A stretch of 46,643 bases of DNA from Segetibacter sp. (lineage in GTDB: Bacteria > Bacteroidota > Bacteroidia > Chitinophagales > Chitinophagaceae). Of this stretch, positions 27,367 to 36,429 are shown piece after piece (positions within the stretch are counted from its first letter, which is position 1; each line of letters opens with the position of its first letter). A program made the translations under genes and the position numbers. The notes below the pieces were generated by a model. The model searched no databases, was not told the DNA's origin, and was given only the letters and a program-made list of their open reading frames with translations. The stretch spans positions 1 to 46,643 of the forward strand of contig NZ_JAOQAH010000041.1 of the NCBI RefSeq assembly GCF_025963695.1, read 5' to 3'.

Positions 27367-28328
27367 GCTTTAATTGAATTTTTATAATTGGTGTAAGCAG
27401 CCATCAAAGAACCTATCTCAATTTGTTTCTTTTGATTGCTTACTGTCGTAGCAAATCTTTCAGCTTCCGGGTGTTTTGCCTGGGAAATTGTTTCTATTGC
27501 CTCCCACAAAGTAGTTTCGGGCACCAGCAACTTTTCGTCTGTGCCTTCAATTGCCTTAGGCAAGAACCGCCAAACCTCTTTTAACTGAATACTTTCGAGT
27601 TCCAACTGAAAACGTTGCTCTTTTATAAATCGGGAAACAAATTCGTCAGACGGATTGAATAACAATTCCTGCGCCGTACCGATTTGCACTATTTTTCCTT
27701 CATTCATCAGGCAGATGCGGTCGCCTAATTCAAAGGCTTCCTGCACGTCGTGCGTTACCAGTAGTATGGTTTTTCGTTTCAATTCGTCAAGGTTATTAAA
27801 CTCTTTCCGTATGCTTGCACGAGTAACGGGGTCCAGGGCACCGAGCGGCTCGTCCATTAATAATACCGGAGGATTTGCTGCGAGCGCTCTTGCAAGTCCA
27901 ACACGTTGTTGTTGTCCTCCGCTTAGTTGTGCGGGGTAAAGGTTAGCAACTGTTGCGGAGAGTTGTAACTTTTGAAGTAATTCATCCGTTCGACGTGCAG
28001 TTTTTTCCTTGTTCCATTTCAGCAGGTTTGGAACGATGGCAATATTTTCTGCTACTGTATAATGTGGAAACAAGCCATGATGTTGCAGTACATATCCAAT
28101 TCCTCTTCTAAGTAATTCGGGTGGTTGTGTTTTTATATCCTGTCCGTTTACAATAATGTCTCCTTTGGTTGGTTCAGTTAAGCGGTTAATCATTCTGAGC
28201 GTAGTTGTTTTTCCGCAACCACTGGTGCCCAAAAGAACCAGGGTTTCACCTTCTTCGATAGAGAAGGAGATATCATCTACCGCTTTGCCATTTGCGTACT
28301 GTTTGCTTACATTTTGTAATTGGATCAT
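27363..28328 (-). CDS. ABC transporter ATP-binding protein, OpuCA/EgtV-like
   Basis: 321 residues. Walker A GTSGCGKTT, Q-loop VLQHHGLFPHYTV, signature LSGGQQQR, Walker B LLMDEPLGALDP and H-loop VTHDVQEAF mark a quaternary-amine importer ATPase. After about residue 240, a tail of about 80 residues contains VPETTLWEAIETISQ, which could be a single reduced CBS-like or unrelated regulatory segment; a full CBS pair is not evident. The stop overlaps the permease start by 4 nt, so translation is coupled. It is the first gene of the four-gene operon, with a consensus -7 box at 28431-28438. Confidence 0.92.
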   Translation of the reverse strand: MIQLQNVSKQYANGKAVDDISFSIEEGETLVLLGTSGCGKTTTLRMINRLTEPTKGDIIVNGQDIKTQPPELLRRGIGYVLQHHGLFPHYTVAENIAIVPNLLKWNKEKTARRTDELLQKLQLSATVANLYPAQLSGGQQQRVGLARALAANPPVLLMDEPLGALDPVTRASIRKEFNNLDELKRKTILLVTHDVQEAFELGDRICLMNEGKIVQIGTAQELLFNPSDEFVSRFIKEQRFQLELESIQLKEVWRFLPKAIEGTDEKLLVPETTLWEAIETISQAKHPEAERFATTVSNQKKQIEIGSLMAAYTNYKNSIKA

Positions 28329-28430
28329 TCAAAAAACTAGTCGTTTGATTTTTCGAGTGAAAAAAGTAAGATACATATTTTCAACTTATTGCCGGTGACG
28401 CCCCGCATTGAAAATGTCAGCAACAGTTTT

Positions 28431-28438
28431 CAAATTTA
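28431..28438 (-). promoter_or_regulatory. Candidate -7 box for the egt/transporter operon
   Basis: TAAATTTG on the minus strand matches TAnnTTTG exactly. It would start transcription about 95 nt before the ATPase gene. The -33 element is weak (TTAC about 21 nt upstream). Confidence 0.4.
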
Positions 28439-28500
28439 GATCGTCTCCTTGATAAACGTGTAAGGAAGGTTAGCCAGGAATAGCTTCTTTATAATTTACA

Positions 28501-28526
28501 GTACAAGGGAGCGTCGCAACTATGAT
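28501..28526 (+). repeat. Dispersed short repeat, copy I
   Basis: It reads GTACAAGGGAGCGTCGCAAC then TATGAT. It shares GGAGCGTCGCAACTA with copy H and the GTACAAG head with copies A-D. Confidence 0.65.
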
Positions 28527-28769
28527 GCTATTTAACCAACTGCCGGATCTTAAAGAAATATAACGGTTTAACCAGTGTTTAAAGTTGGAATGTATAAGGT
28601 GTATTCCCACTTTTTAAGGAGGTGTGCCGGGGATTAGAATAATGAGCATTTTCTATTTAAAATACAACGTTTTATTGCCGATGTAGCAACTAATTTTAAC
28701 AACAATGAAGCGAAACAGTACATAGCTTTAATTAGTAAAAATCTGTAACTCTTTTTAAACATAACCTGC

Positions 28770-31700
28770 TTGAAACTACCTTTTTCAATTGCCTTCACAG
28801 TTCTTATTCTTTGTAGCAGTTTATATAGCTTTTGTCAAAATTCTAACCTGGAGTTCGTTGAAAATAGAGGCCAGTGGGAAAATAATATAAAGTTTAAGGG
28901 TGTGATGAATAATGGAGCTTTTTTTCTACAGGAAAAGGGCTTTACTGTTGTGCAACACAGTGCTAATGATCTCTCCTTCTTACAACAATCGAATCATGGA
29001 AATGCCCAAAACCACAAAAGAGTTGCGGGAAAAGTAATAGCTACTGGAGCCCCCGATAATAATGTGATTGTTCATTCTCATGCTTATAATGTACAATTTG
29101 TAAATGCAGTTGCTCCTGTTATTACGGGCGATAAACCGCTTGGTACTTATAATAACTATTTTGTTGGCAACGACCCGGCAAAATGGAGAGGTAATTGTAG
29201 TATTTACCAGGCTATTACTTATCGAAATATTTATCCTGGCATAGACGTGAGATACTACACAAACGAAGGGCGGTTGAAGTATGATATTGTCGTAAACGCA
29301 GGTGCAGATCTGTCCCCTATTGCCATGAAATATGAGGGGGTAGATGGCCTGGAGGTAAAAAACGAACAATTGATTATAAAAACCTCGGTAGGTAATGTAC
29401 GCGAATTAGCCCCCTACGCTTACCAGTTAGTGAACGGGCAGAAAAAGACGGTTAATTGCCGCTTTAAGGTGATAGGTAATACAGTGAAATTCGCCTTAGG
29501 TAGTTACTCCGCATCTTCAACATTAGTTATAGATCCTACACTTGTTTTTTCGACTTTTACGGGTAGCACAGCCGACAATTGGGGCTATACGGCTACTTAT
29601 GGAGCTGATGGAAGTTTTTATGCCGGAGGAATAGTGTTTACGACAGGTTTCCCCACAAGTACAGGTGCTTTTCAAACAGCTTATGCCGGGGGAGAAAACG
29701 ACACGGAAGGACTGGGAGGTTTTGATATGGGCATTATGAAACTTTCTCCTGATGGCAGAGACAGAATTTATGCAACCTACATAGGAGGATTGAAAAATGA
29801 ACATCCACATAGTTTGGTTGTAGATGGACAGCAAAACCTGGTGATTGCCGGAAGAACCACATCTGATGACTACCCTGTAAGGTCTACGACTTTTGGTACT
29901 GGTGGAGGTTATGATATAGTGTTGACCAAGTTGAACGCGGCGGGAAATGCCTTAATTGGCTCAAGGAAAATTGGTGGGTCACAAATGGATGGCGTTAATA
30001 TTGGCCCTAAGTATTCTGGTGGAAGTCAACTATCGGTGGAAAGCTTAAGAAGGAATTATGGAGATGATTCCAGAAGTGAAGTTATTTTAGACAATGCCGG
30101 TAATATTTTGCTTGCTTCAAGCACCCAGTCCTCTAATTTTATAACTACTGCCGGTGCATTTCAAAGAACCATCGGAGGCAAGCAAGATGGTGTATTTATA
30201 AAAACAAATTCAGACATCACAAATATTATTTACAGCAGTTTTATCGGGGGGAGTGAAAATGATGCAGCTTTTGTTTTGGCAATTAATCCCTCAAATAATA
30301 ATATCTATCTCGGCGGCAATACTGTAAGTACAAATTTGCCGGGTGATAAAACCCGTACACTGCATTCCACTTTCCAGGGCGGTGAAACAGATGGCTTCGT
30401 TTCGATTATTACTTCTGCAGGGCAGTTAGTTAAAACGAGTTATATGGGTACGCCCGGCAATGATATGTTGTATGGAATCCAGTTCGACCGGTTTTCATTT
30501 CCTTACATTATGGGAACAACGACGGGAGACTGGCCTGTTGTAAATGCAGTGTTTCGTCAAGCGGGTGGAAAGCAGTTTATATCAAAGTTGAAAGCTGACC
30601 TTACCGGTTATGAATATTCCACCATTTTTGGAACTAACAACCCGCTCCCCAATATTTCACCTATTGCATTTCTTGTTGACCGATGTGAAAACGTATATGT
30701 ATCGGGGTGGGGCGGTTCAGTAGACCAGGATGCAAAATATCCTAATGCGGGAACCTCGGGTTTATCTATAACTCCGGACGCTATTCAATCCAGAACCGAC
30801 AACAGCGACTTTTACTTCTTCGTACTGGCAAAGAACGCTACTCACCAGTTATATGGAAGTTTCTTTGGTCAAAACGGAGGGGTTGGTGAGCACGTAGACG
30901 GAGGAACAAGCCGATTTGACCGTAATGGCGTTATTTACCAGGCATTGTGCGCTAACTGCAACAAAGGAGTTTCATTTCCAACGACTCCCGGAGTTTGGTC
31001 GCCTGAGAACGGTTCTGATAATTGCAACCTTGCCGCTGTAAAAATTGCATTCAATCTTGCTGGCGTAACGGGAAGTGTAAGGTCGTCTATAAAAGGAGCT
31101 GTCAATGATACAACAGGTTGCGTACCTCTTACTGTTGACTTTTCTGATACGCTGGCCCAGGGAAATAGTTATGTTTGGAACTTTGGAGATAATACCGGTG
31201 ATATGGTTACTACTACCCCTAATCTCAGTCACACCTTTACCAGTGTGGGAGATTACCGGGTCAGGCTTGTTTCTATTGATAGTCTAAAATGTAATGTTGC
31301 AGACACCGCTTATACAAACATTCGCGTAACAACTTTTAGAGCAAACCTTGATTTTAGTTCAACCAAGCTGCAGCCATGCGATTCGTTTAATTATAGATTT
31401 ACAAATACTTCGTTTGTTTCACCTGCTGCAAGATCTTTTTCTGCCAGCTCCTTCCGCTGGAGTTTTGGTGATAATTCTGCTCCTGTTATTGCAGGCCCCA
31501 ATGCGGTAAACCACAGCTTTCCCGGTGCCGGTACTTATGTTGTAAAACTCTTTTTAAACGATGCTACATTTTGCAATTCTCCTGATTCAATTGAAAAAAC
31601 AATTAGAATATCGGCCAATGTAAAAGCAGGTTTCAAAACGGGTGCAAGTGGATGTGCACCATACAATGCCATTTTTGAAAACACTTCTGCCGGAGGGCAA

Positions 31701-32384
31701 CAATTCAATTGGGACTTCGGCGACGGCACCACATCAACGCTCCCAAATCCTCAACATTTATATTCTGCACCCGGAACTTTTGTTGTAAATTTAAGAGTGA
31801 TTGACTCTGCCACCTGTAACCTGCAAGATTCTGCCAGTTTTACTATTACTGTTGCAGGAAAGCCTGTTGCTTCATACACCTTCACACCCAATCCTCCACA
31901 GGAAAATACACCTGTCAGGTTCTTCAATAATTCGATAGCAGCAAACCGATATAAATGGGTTTTTGGGGATTCCGACTCTTTGCTTACATCGTCCTCCGAC
32001 CCAATACAACATATTTATACAGAAACAAACACTTTTAATACTTGTTTAATTGCAATTAATAATGTTGGTTGTGCCGATACTGTTTGCCAACCAATAGCAG
32101 CATTGATTGTTCCTATACTTGATGTACCTAACGCCTTTACCCCAAACAATGACGGGGTTAATGATAAAGTGTTTGTAAGAGGTTTTGGTATTAAGAGATT
32201 AGTATGGCGGATTTATAACAGGTGGGGGACGGTGGTATTTGAAACGAGCGATAGAACGCAGGGATGGGATGGAACATATAAAGGAAGCCTGCAACCCAAG
32301 GAAGTATACCACTACGTGTTAGATGTAGAATATTCAGATAACACAAAATATCAAAAGAAAGGAGACATAACATTATTAAGATAA
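28770..32384 (+). CDS. Large secreted protein with PKD domains and T9SS type B (gliding-motility) C-terminal domain
   Basis: 1204 residues from a TTG at 28770; no in-frame ATG precedes the signal peptide (KLPFSIAFTVLILCSSLYSFCQ). Residues about 25-250 are the FVENRGQW N-terminal domain found in many Bacteroidota surface proteins. SBBP-like beta-propeller repeats follow (YIGGSENDAAFVLA-type units) to about residue 700. Then come four PKD domains marked by VWNFGDN, RWSFGDN, NWDFGDG and KWVFGDS. The last ~85 residues (VPNAFTPNNDGVND, IYNRWGTVVFE, QGWDGTYKG, GDITLLR) are the CHU_C/T9SS type B sorting domain. It is exported by type IX secretion and attached to or released from the surface. Its partner PorP/SprF gene follows after 72 nt. 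Confidence 0.92.
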   Translation: MKLPFSIAFTVLILCSSLYSFCQNSNLEFVENRGQWENNIKFKGVMNNGAFFLQEKGFTVVQHSANDLSFLQQSNHGNAQNHKRVAGKVIATGAPDNNVIVHSHAYNVQFVNAVAPVITGDKPLGTYNNYFVGNDPAKWRGNCSIYQAITYRNIYPGIDVRYYTNEGRLKYDIVVNAGADLSPIAMKYEGVDGLEVKNEQLIIKTSVGNVRELAPYAYQLVNGQKKTVNCRFKVIGNTVKFALGSYSASSTLVIDPTLVFSTFTGSTADNWGYTATYGADGSFYAGGIVFTTGFPTSTGAFQTAYAGGENDTEGLGGFDMGIMKLSPDGRDRIYATYIGGLKNEHPHSLVVDGQQNLVIAGRTTSDDYPVRSTTFGTGGGYDIVLTKLNAAGNALIGSRKIGGSQMDGVNIGPKYSGGSQLSVESLRRNYGDDSRSEVILDNAGNILLASSTQSSNFITTAGAFQRTIGGKQDGVFIKTNSDITNIIYSSFIGGSENDAAFVLAINPSNNNIYLGGNTVSTNLPGDKTRTLHSTFQGGETDGFVSIITSAGQLVKTSYMGTPGNDMLYGIQFDRFSFPYIMGTTTGDWPVVNAVFRQAGGKQFISKLKADLTGYEYSTIFGTNNPLPNISPIAFLVDRCENVYVSGWGGSVDQDAKYPNAGTSGLSITPDAIQSRTDNSDFYFFVLAKNATHQLYGSFFGQNGGVGEHVDGGTSRFDRNGVIYQALCANCNKGVSFPTTPGVWSPENGSDNCNLAAVKIAFNLAGVTGSVRSSIKGAVNDTTGCVPLTVDFSDTLAQGNSYVWNFGDNTGDMVTTTPNLSHTFTSVGDYRVRLVSIDSLKCNVADTAYTNIRVTTFRANLDFSSTKLQPCDSFNYRFTNTSFVSPAARSFSASSFRWSFGDNSAPVIAGPNAVNHSFPGAGTYVVKLFLNDATFCNSPDSIEKTIRISANVKAGFKTGASGCAPYNAIFENTSAGGQQFNWDFGDGTTSTLPNPQHLYSAPGTFVVNLRVIDSATCNLQDSASFTITVAGKPVASYTFTPNPPQENTPVRFFNNSIAANRYKWVFGDSDSLLTSSSDPIQHIYTETNTFNTCLIAINNVGCADTVCQPIAALIVPILDVPNAFTPNNDGVNDKVFVRGFGIKRLVWRIYNRWGTVVFETSDRTQGWDGTYKGSLQPKEVYHYVLDVEYSDNTKYQKKGDITLLR

Positions 32385-32456
32385 AGAGATTAATAAAGAA
32401 AAATATTAAAGATTGAGGTCGAAATAACATTATTAAAGAAGACGAAAACGAAGAGA

Positions 32457-33476
32457 ATGAATAAGAAATTTTATTATTGGACTGTTATAATTTTATTACT
32501 GGGCTTGCAGTATAATGCCTCTGCCCAGGACTTGCATTTTTCACAATATTTTCATTCGCCGCTGCTTGTTAATCCTGCAAATACAGGGTTTATACCTGAT
32601 GGAGAATATAGGGTTGGAATAAATTACCGAACGCAATGGGCTAATATTGGAAACCCATACAAGACCTTTAGTGCTTTTGCCGATGGGCAGGTTTTTGGAG
32701 ACCGTTTTGAAAATGGATGGATAGGTATTGGCGGCGCTTTGTTGAGAGATGTTGCAGGGTCAGGAAATCTTACAAGCACACGCGCCTTTGGCTCTGTGGC
32801 TTATCACCAGGCTGTTGGGTTGGGAAGTCTGGTTAGTGCAGGATTTAATATTGGATGGACAAACAAGAGAATAGATTTTTCGAAGCTGACTTTCGATAAC
32901 CAGTGGAACGGTAAATTTTTTGACATTGGTGCGCCCAGTGGCGAGCCTTTTGCTGCAAACCAGGTCAATTATTTCTCTTTACAGGCAGGCCTTAATTACG
33001 CTTACTACCCTAATGAAAATACCTACCTCAATGTTGGTTTTAGTGCATCTAATATTAACAGGCCAAGCGAATCTTTTTTTAGTCCGGGTTTGGTTGATAC
33101 CCGAATCCCTACAAGGCTGACAACTTTTGTTAACGGAAGTTTTAGAGCGGGAGATGCATGGATAGTTAATCCGAATGTATATGTTAGCAAGATGAGTACT
33201 GCATGGGAAGTAGTAGGTGGTGTTAACGGCCAAAGAAAGTTGAGCGAAGATGGCAGTACGCAATTAATCATGGGAGCTTACTATCGGGTAAGTGATGCTA
33301 TCATACCTGTGGTTGGGTTTCAGCAAAGCGGTTATAGAATGACATTTAGTTACGATGCAACCGCGTCTGCCCTAAAGAATTATAACCAGACACGCGGAGC
33401 TTACGAAGTGTCTATTATAAAACAAGGATTGATTGATAAATCAAGGGATCTTAAATGTCCGGCGGTTAGATTTTAG
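32457..33476 (+). CDS. PorP/SprF family type IX secretion membrane protein
   Basis: 339 residues. The signal peptide ends near YNASAQ, directly followed by the family opening DLHFSQYFHSPLLVNPANTGF. The rest is an outer-membrane beta-barrel with typical AGFNIGWTNKRIDFSKL and YNQTRGAYEVSI segments near the end. SprF-like proteins handle and anchor specific cargo with type B sorting domains; here the cargo is almost certainly the protein encoded just upstream. The gene ends in an extraordinary 28-bp hairpin. Many Bacteroidota carry dozens of such cargo/PorP pairs. Confidence 0.93.
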   Translation: MNKKFYYWTVIILLLGLQYNASAQDLHFSQYFHSPLLVNPANTGFIPDGEYRVGINYRTQWANIGNPYKTFSAFADGQVFGDRFENGWIGIGGALLRDVAGSGNLTSTRAFGSVAYHQAVGLGSLVSAGFNIGWTNKRIDFSKLTFDNQWNGKFFDIGAPSGEPFAANQVNYFSLQAGLNYAYYPNENTYLNVGFSASNINRPSESFFSPGLVDTRIPTRLTTFVNGSFRAGDAWIVNPNVYVSKMSTAWEVVGGVNGQRKLSEDGSTQLIMGAYYRVSDAIIPVVGFQQSGYRMTFSYDATASALKNYNQTRGAYEVSIIKQGLIDKSRDLKCPAVRF

Positions 33477-33503
33477 ATAACAAGGTGGAGAAATAAGATG
33501 TTG

Positions 33504-33563
33504 GTTTCGACAGTAATAAAAAAAGTAGAGTACAAACTCTACTTTTTTTATTACTGTCGAAAC
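33504..33563. terminator. Bidirectional terminator with 28-bp perfect stem
   Basis: The arms at 33504-33531 and 33536-33563 are exact reverse complements around the loop ACAA. A seven-A and a seven-T run inside the stem give U-tracts in both directions. It serves the convergent porP-like gene and the gene at 33578. Confidence 0.85.
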
Positions 33564-33577
33564 CCCAAAACGAATTT

Positions 33578-34069
33578 TTAAGAAACGATTTGAAGGTATT
33601 TTTGATTGAGGTTAGAAACGTCCACAGAGGCATCTTCGTTTACGAGATATATTTTAAAGTAAAGATCATTTATAGTAAAGTAGTCGTTTAGGTTTTTGAT
33701 AATAGCCTGGTATCGGCCAACATTGGGAACAGCCATTGCTACCTCGTTATTTTCGAAGCTGCTGAAATTGACAAACGAATTGAATAACGCTTCTGTAAAC
33801 CAACTTTTCGCCTGAACTGCTTTAGGAGCAACAGCATGTAAATGGTTTGGATGATAGTAGGGAAACCCTTTCACCTCAATAATTTCTTTTTGAAAAAACT
33901 TAGAAGCGATGATTATTCTTTCTGGTTTTTCTCCCTCTTTTTGCCTGTTTTCTTTCTGTACTTTATAACCGTTTTCTTTGAGGTAGCGTACTACGCTTGC
34001 GTATATAAACTCTTCAGAATACCAGTCATTATTTGTTGCTGCTGAAGTGAAAATTTGGTTCGTTTCCAT
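33578..34069 (-). CDS. Uncharacterised protein with a possible ExK motif
   Basis: 163 residues from METNQIFTSAATNNDWYSEE. The frame runs on upstream to 34150, but those residues look non-coding. I do not recognise the family with confidence. The part YSEEFIYASVVRYLKENGYKV followed by KEIIEVKGFPYYHPN looks like the helix-strand-ExK layout of PD-(D/E)XK nuclease-fold proteins; the expected acidic residue before ExK is not clear, so activity is doubtful. No signal peptide or membrane segment. A TAATTTTA element lies about 20 nt before the start. It is separated from its neighbours and convergent with the porP-like gene. Confidence 0.6.
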   Translation of the reverse strand: METNQIFTSAATNNDWYSEEFIYASVVRYLKENGYKVQKENRQKEGEKPERIIIASKFFQKEIIEVKGFPYYHPNHLHAVAPKAVQAKSWFTEALFNSFVNFSSFENNEVAMAVPNVGRYQAIIKNLNDYFTINDLYFKIYLVNEDASVDVSNLNQKYLQIVS

Positions 34070-34292
34070 GATATTGTCTAAAATTATTGCACCGAGTAAA
34101 ATGGCAGATGCATGTCTTATAAGACAAAAACACAGGCATTTCCGTTGCATGAAATAAATACTTCTTATACACTTTTTGACTGAATGTGTTTATATGTTTT
34201 CTGCACTCCAGTATTAATCAACAGGGAGAAATTGTAACGCAGTTTTTAACGATTACGTTTTTTTCAGGCAAGAGTAAAAGCGCAATAGCGGG

Positions 34293-34321
34293 TTGCAGAT
34301 GAACGAAATGCGACGCAACGA
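34293..34321 (+). repeat. Dispersed short repeat, copy G
   Basis: Identical over 29 nt to copy F at 1878-1906 (TTGCAGAT followed by GAACGAAATGCGACGCAACGA). It lies in the spacer upstream of the lipoprotein gene. Confidence 0.75.
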
Positions 34322-34426
34322 AAGCATCATCATGGCTCCTATTGTCTGTACCAAAATATCTTTCTATCTTGATCATAAGGGCCTTTTTCCTTGTTTTCAA
34401 TATTCACCTTAAAAATTTTGACAAGT

Positions 34427-35065
34427 ATGTATTTAGAAGAAAAGCGTTGCATACCAATCTCTTCCTTTTTCTTCCTTTTTGCATCGGTTGTTTTTGGTTC
34501 ATGTTCTTGCAAACCCGTTATCAACTCGTTTAAAGTAACCACCCATGACACCACGCAAGTAAGAAGAATGACAGCGGACGATACTTTAAAAGTTACCTGG
34601 GATGTAAAAGGAAAGCCTACTTTATTATTAAATGAAACCGAGTTGCCAGATTCGGGAGGTAAGATGCTGGAAATGACTTTGGTTGTTGAAAAAAATGGAA
34701 AGGAAGTTAACCAGGTGGTACAGGTAGAAATGCTTCCTAAAAACACAATAACTGCCATTGCATTTAATACAGAACTGCGCGGAGATACTCTGGTTGCGGA
34801 AGATGACAAAAACCCGGGAGTGTGGGGAGACCGTTTCGAAGTGCTTTCTGTTTCAAATGCATCAGGCAGACCTTTGTCTGTAACCCATGCAAACCGTACC
34901 GCTTCACTGGATAGAGATAGTACACCTTCACCAGCATTTGCCGGAACGCCGATAGAAGGAAGATGGATATTTAAATCGCTGCTAACGGGGGCCGAGAAAG
35001 CTGACCATTCTTTATTACCCGAAAGGCTTACAATAAATACAACCATTACCTATAAAAGAAGATAA
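34427..35065 (+). CDS. Uncharacterised lipoprotein coupled to phosphoesterase
   Basis: 212 residues from the ATG at 34427; an ATG at 34391 adds 12 residues that lengthen the signal n-region without benefit. The signal IPISSFFFLFASVVFGSC ends in a lipobox with Cys near residue 26. The mature part begins KPVINSFKVTTHDTTQV and looks like immunoglobulin-like beta strands (LKVTWDVKGKPTLLLNETEL). No family recognised. The stop codon is 2 nt before the phospholipase C-like gene, so the pair is almost certainly co-transcribed and translationally coupled. A 235-codon ORF on the opposite strand is a codon-usage shadow. Confidence 0.7.
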   Translation: MYLEEKRCIPISSFFFLFASVVFGSCSCKPVINSFKVTTHDTTQVRRMTADDTLKVTWDVKGKPTLLLNETELPDSGGKMLEMTLVVEKNGKEVNQVVQVEMLPKNTITAIAFNTELRGDTLVAEDDKNPGVWGDRFEVLSVSNASGRPLSVTHANRTASLDRDSTPSPAFAGTPIEGRWIFKSLLTGAEKADHSLLPERLTINTTITYKRR

Positions 35066-35067
35066 TA

Positions 35068-36429
35068 ATGGCAAACATGCTGGAACGAGTAAAGACGGTG
35101 GTATTACTAATGTTTGAGAACCGATCGTTTGATCACATGCTCGGGCATCTCAGTTACGAGAAGATAAGTAGCCAGGTAGATGGATTGAAATCGCCTTTAG
35201 GCAATTTCAATAATATTTATAAGGGCGATACTTACAATGCTTATGCAATGAAAGGCGATACGACGTTGCCTTCTGATTTGCCTCATGAGTTTACTGATGT
35301 TGCTGTTCAAATGGCAAAATCGGGAGTAACCGGAAAATTTACAATGTCTGGCTTTGTGAAGTCTTATGCTGATACAACAAAACTACCTCCTAATCCCCAG
35401 TGCCAGCCGATGGGTTTTTTTAAATCAACACAGGCGCCGATTTCAAGTTTTTTAGCAAGCCGGTTTTGCACTTGTGATCGTTGGTTTACTCCTGTTCCTA
35501 GCAGTACACAACCCAACAGAACAATTGCTTTTTTCGGCGATACAAAAAATCATTTCACCCGTTCGGGTCTTATTGATGCAGACAATAGCCTTTTCGATTG
35601 GATGACCAAGGCGGGTGTAAGATGGCGGGTTTATCATGACGGGCTATCGTTCTTTGCTTTATACCCTAAGCTCTGGCATTTCGTTTTCGGAGATAATTTC
35701 AGAAAGTATGAATACCTCGCCCGCGATATTCTGCAGGAGCCTGAAGAAACTGCACCGCAGGTAATCATTATAGAACCATCTTACCAGGATGCGCCTCATA
35801 TAGGATCAGACAGACCAAACGACAACCATGCGCCGTTGGCGATTGGATGGGGCGAAGAATTCTTAAGAAATACGTATCGTGCGCTGATAGCAAACGCTAA
35901 GAAGTGGGAGGGCACTGTAATGATTACTTATTACGATGAGCATGGAGGTTTTTACGATCATGTTCCTCCGCCAAATGTTACATATCAAACAAAGGCAAAT
36001 CCCCCTTTTTTGTTTGCCAGTCTCGGACCAAGAGTGCCAGCAATCATTGCGTCTCCGTTAGTTAAACCCGGATCAGTTTGTCACTCTCAATTTGACCACA
36101 CTTCAGTTCTTAATTTTTTGTCTGAGAAATTTGCTCCAGGGATACCTGTTTCGCAAACGGTTGTTAAGCGGGCGAAGCAGGGAATAGCCAGCATTTCAGA
36201 TGCACTAACGAACAACGTTCCCTGGCTGCCTCCGGAACCTCCAACAACTCCAATTATGGTACAAACAGTTCTTGGCCGCAGTATTCAAACAGCTCCACAA
36301 AGTGAAGTAGGTAAGTCTTTTGAAATTTCCGCCAACGAATTAATTCGTAAAAATCGTGCTGACACTATGAGAGTATATCCCGAACTTTTTCTCTGGAAAG
36401 AAGCTGTATCAAAAGCAAGGAACGGTTAA
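35068..36429 (+). CDS. Phospholipase C/acid phosphatase-type phosphoesterase
   Basis: 453 residues of the PF04185 alkaline-phosphatase-like superfamily. Visible motifs are MFENRSFDHMLG (residues 15-26, metal and substrate site), STQPNRTIAFFGDT, the late metal-binding segment MITYYDEHGGFYDHVPPP, and HTSVLNFLSEKF. Family members hydrolyse phospholipids or phosphomonoesters. Unlike most phospholipases C in the family, no Tat or Sec signal precedes the catalytic domain, which starts at about residue 8, so a cytoplasmic location is suggested. The RBS AAAAGAAG sits just before the start. It is coupled to the lipoprotein gene. Confidence 0.9.
   Translation: MANMLERVKTVVLLMFENRSFDHMLGHLSYEKISSQVDGLKSPLGNFNNIYKGDTYNAYAMKGDTTLPSDLPHEFTDVAVQMAKSGVTGKFTMSGFVKSYADTTKLPPNPQCQPMGFFKSTQAPISSFLASRFCTCDRWFTPVPSSTQPNRTIAFFGDTKNHFTRSGLIDADNSLFDWMTKAGVRWRVYHDGLSFFALYPKLWHFVFGDNFRKYEYLARDILQEPEETAPQVIIIEPSYQDAPHIGSDRPNDNHAPLAIGWGEEFLRNTYRALIANAKKWEGTVMITYYDEHGGFYDHVPPPNVTYQTKANPPFLFASLGPRVPAIIASPLVKPGSVCHSQFDHTSVLNFLSEKFAPGIPVSQTVVKRAKQGIASISDALTNNVPWLPPEPPTTPIMVQTVLGRSIQTAPQSEVGKSFEISANELIRKNRADTMRVYPELFLWKEAVSKARNG

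Larger units (their letters stand above)
28329..28769. other. 441-nt divergent spacer between transporter/egt operon and T9SS protein
   Basis: It contains the minus-strand promoter box at 28431-28438 and dispersed repeat copy I at 28501-28526. A weaker plus-strand TAGCTTTA at 28723-28730 might serve the downstream gene. I see no ORF or further hairpin worth calling. Confidence 0.6.

Noticed and set aside
34339..35046. 235-codon ORF on the minus strand opposite the lipoprotein gene
   Set aside because: The plus-strand frame has a lipobox signal peptide and is coupled to the phosphoesterase gene. The antisense product is low-complexity Ser/Val/Pro-rich, as expected of a shadow.
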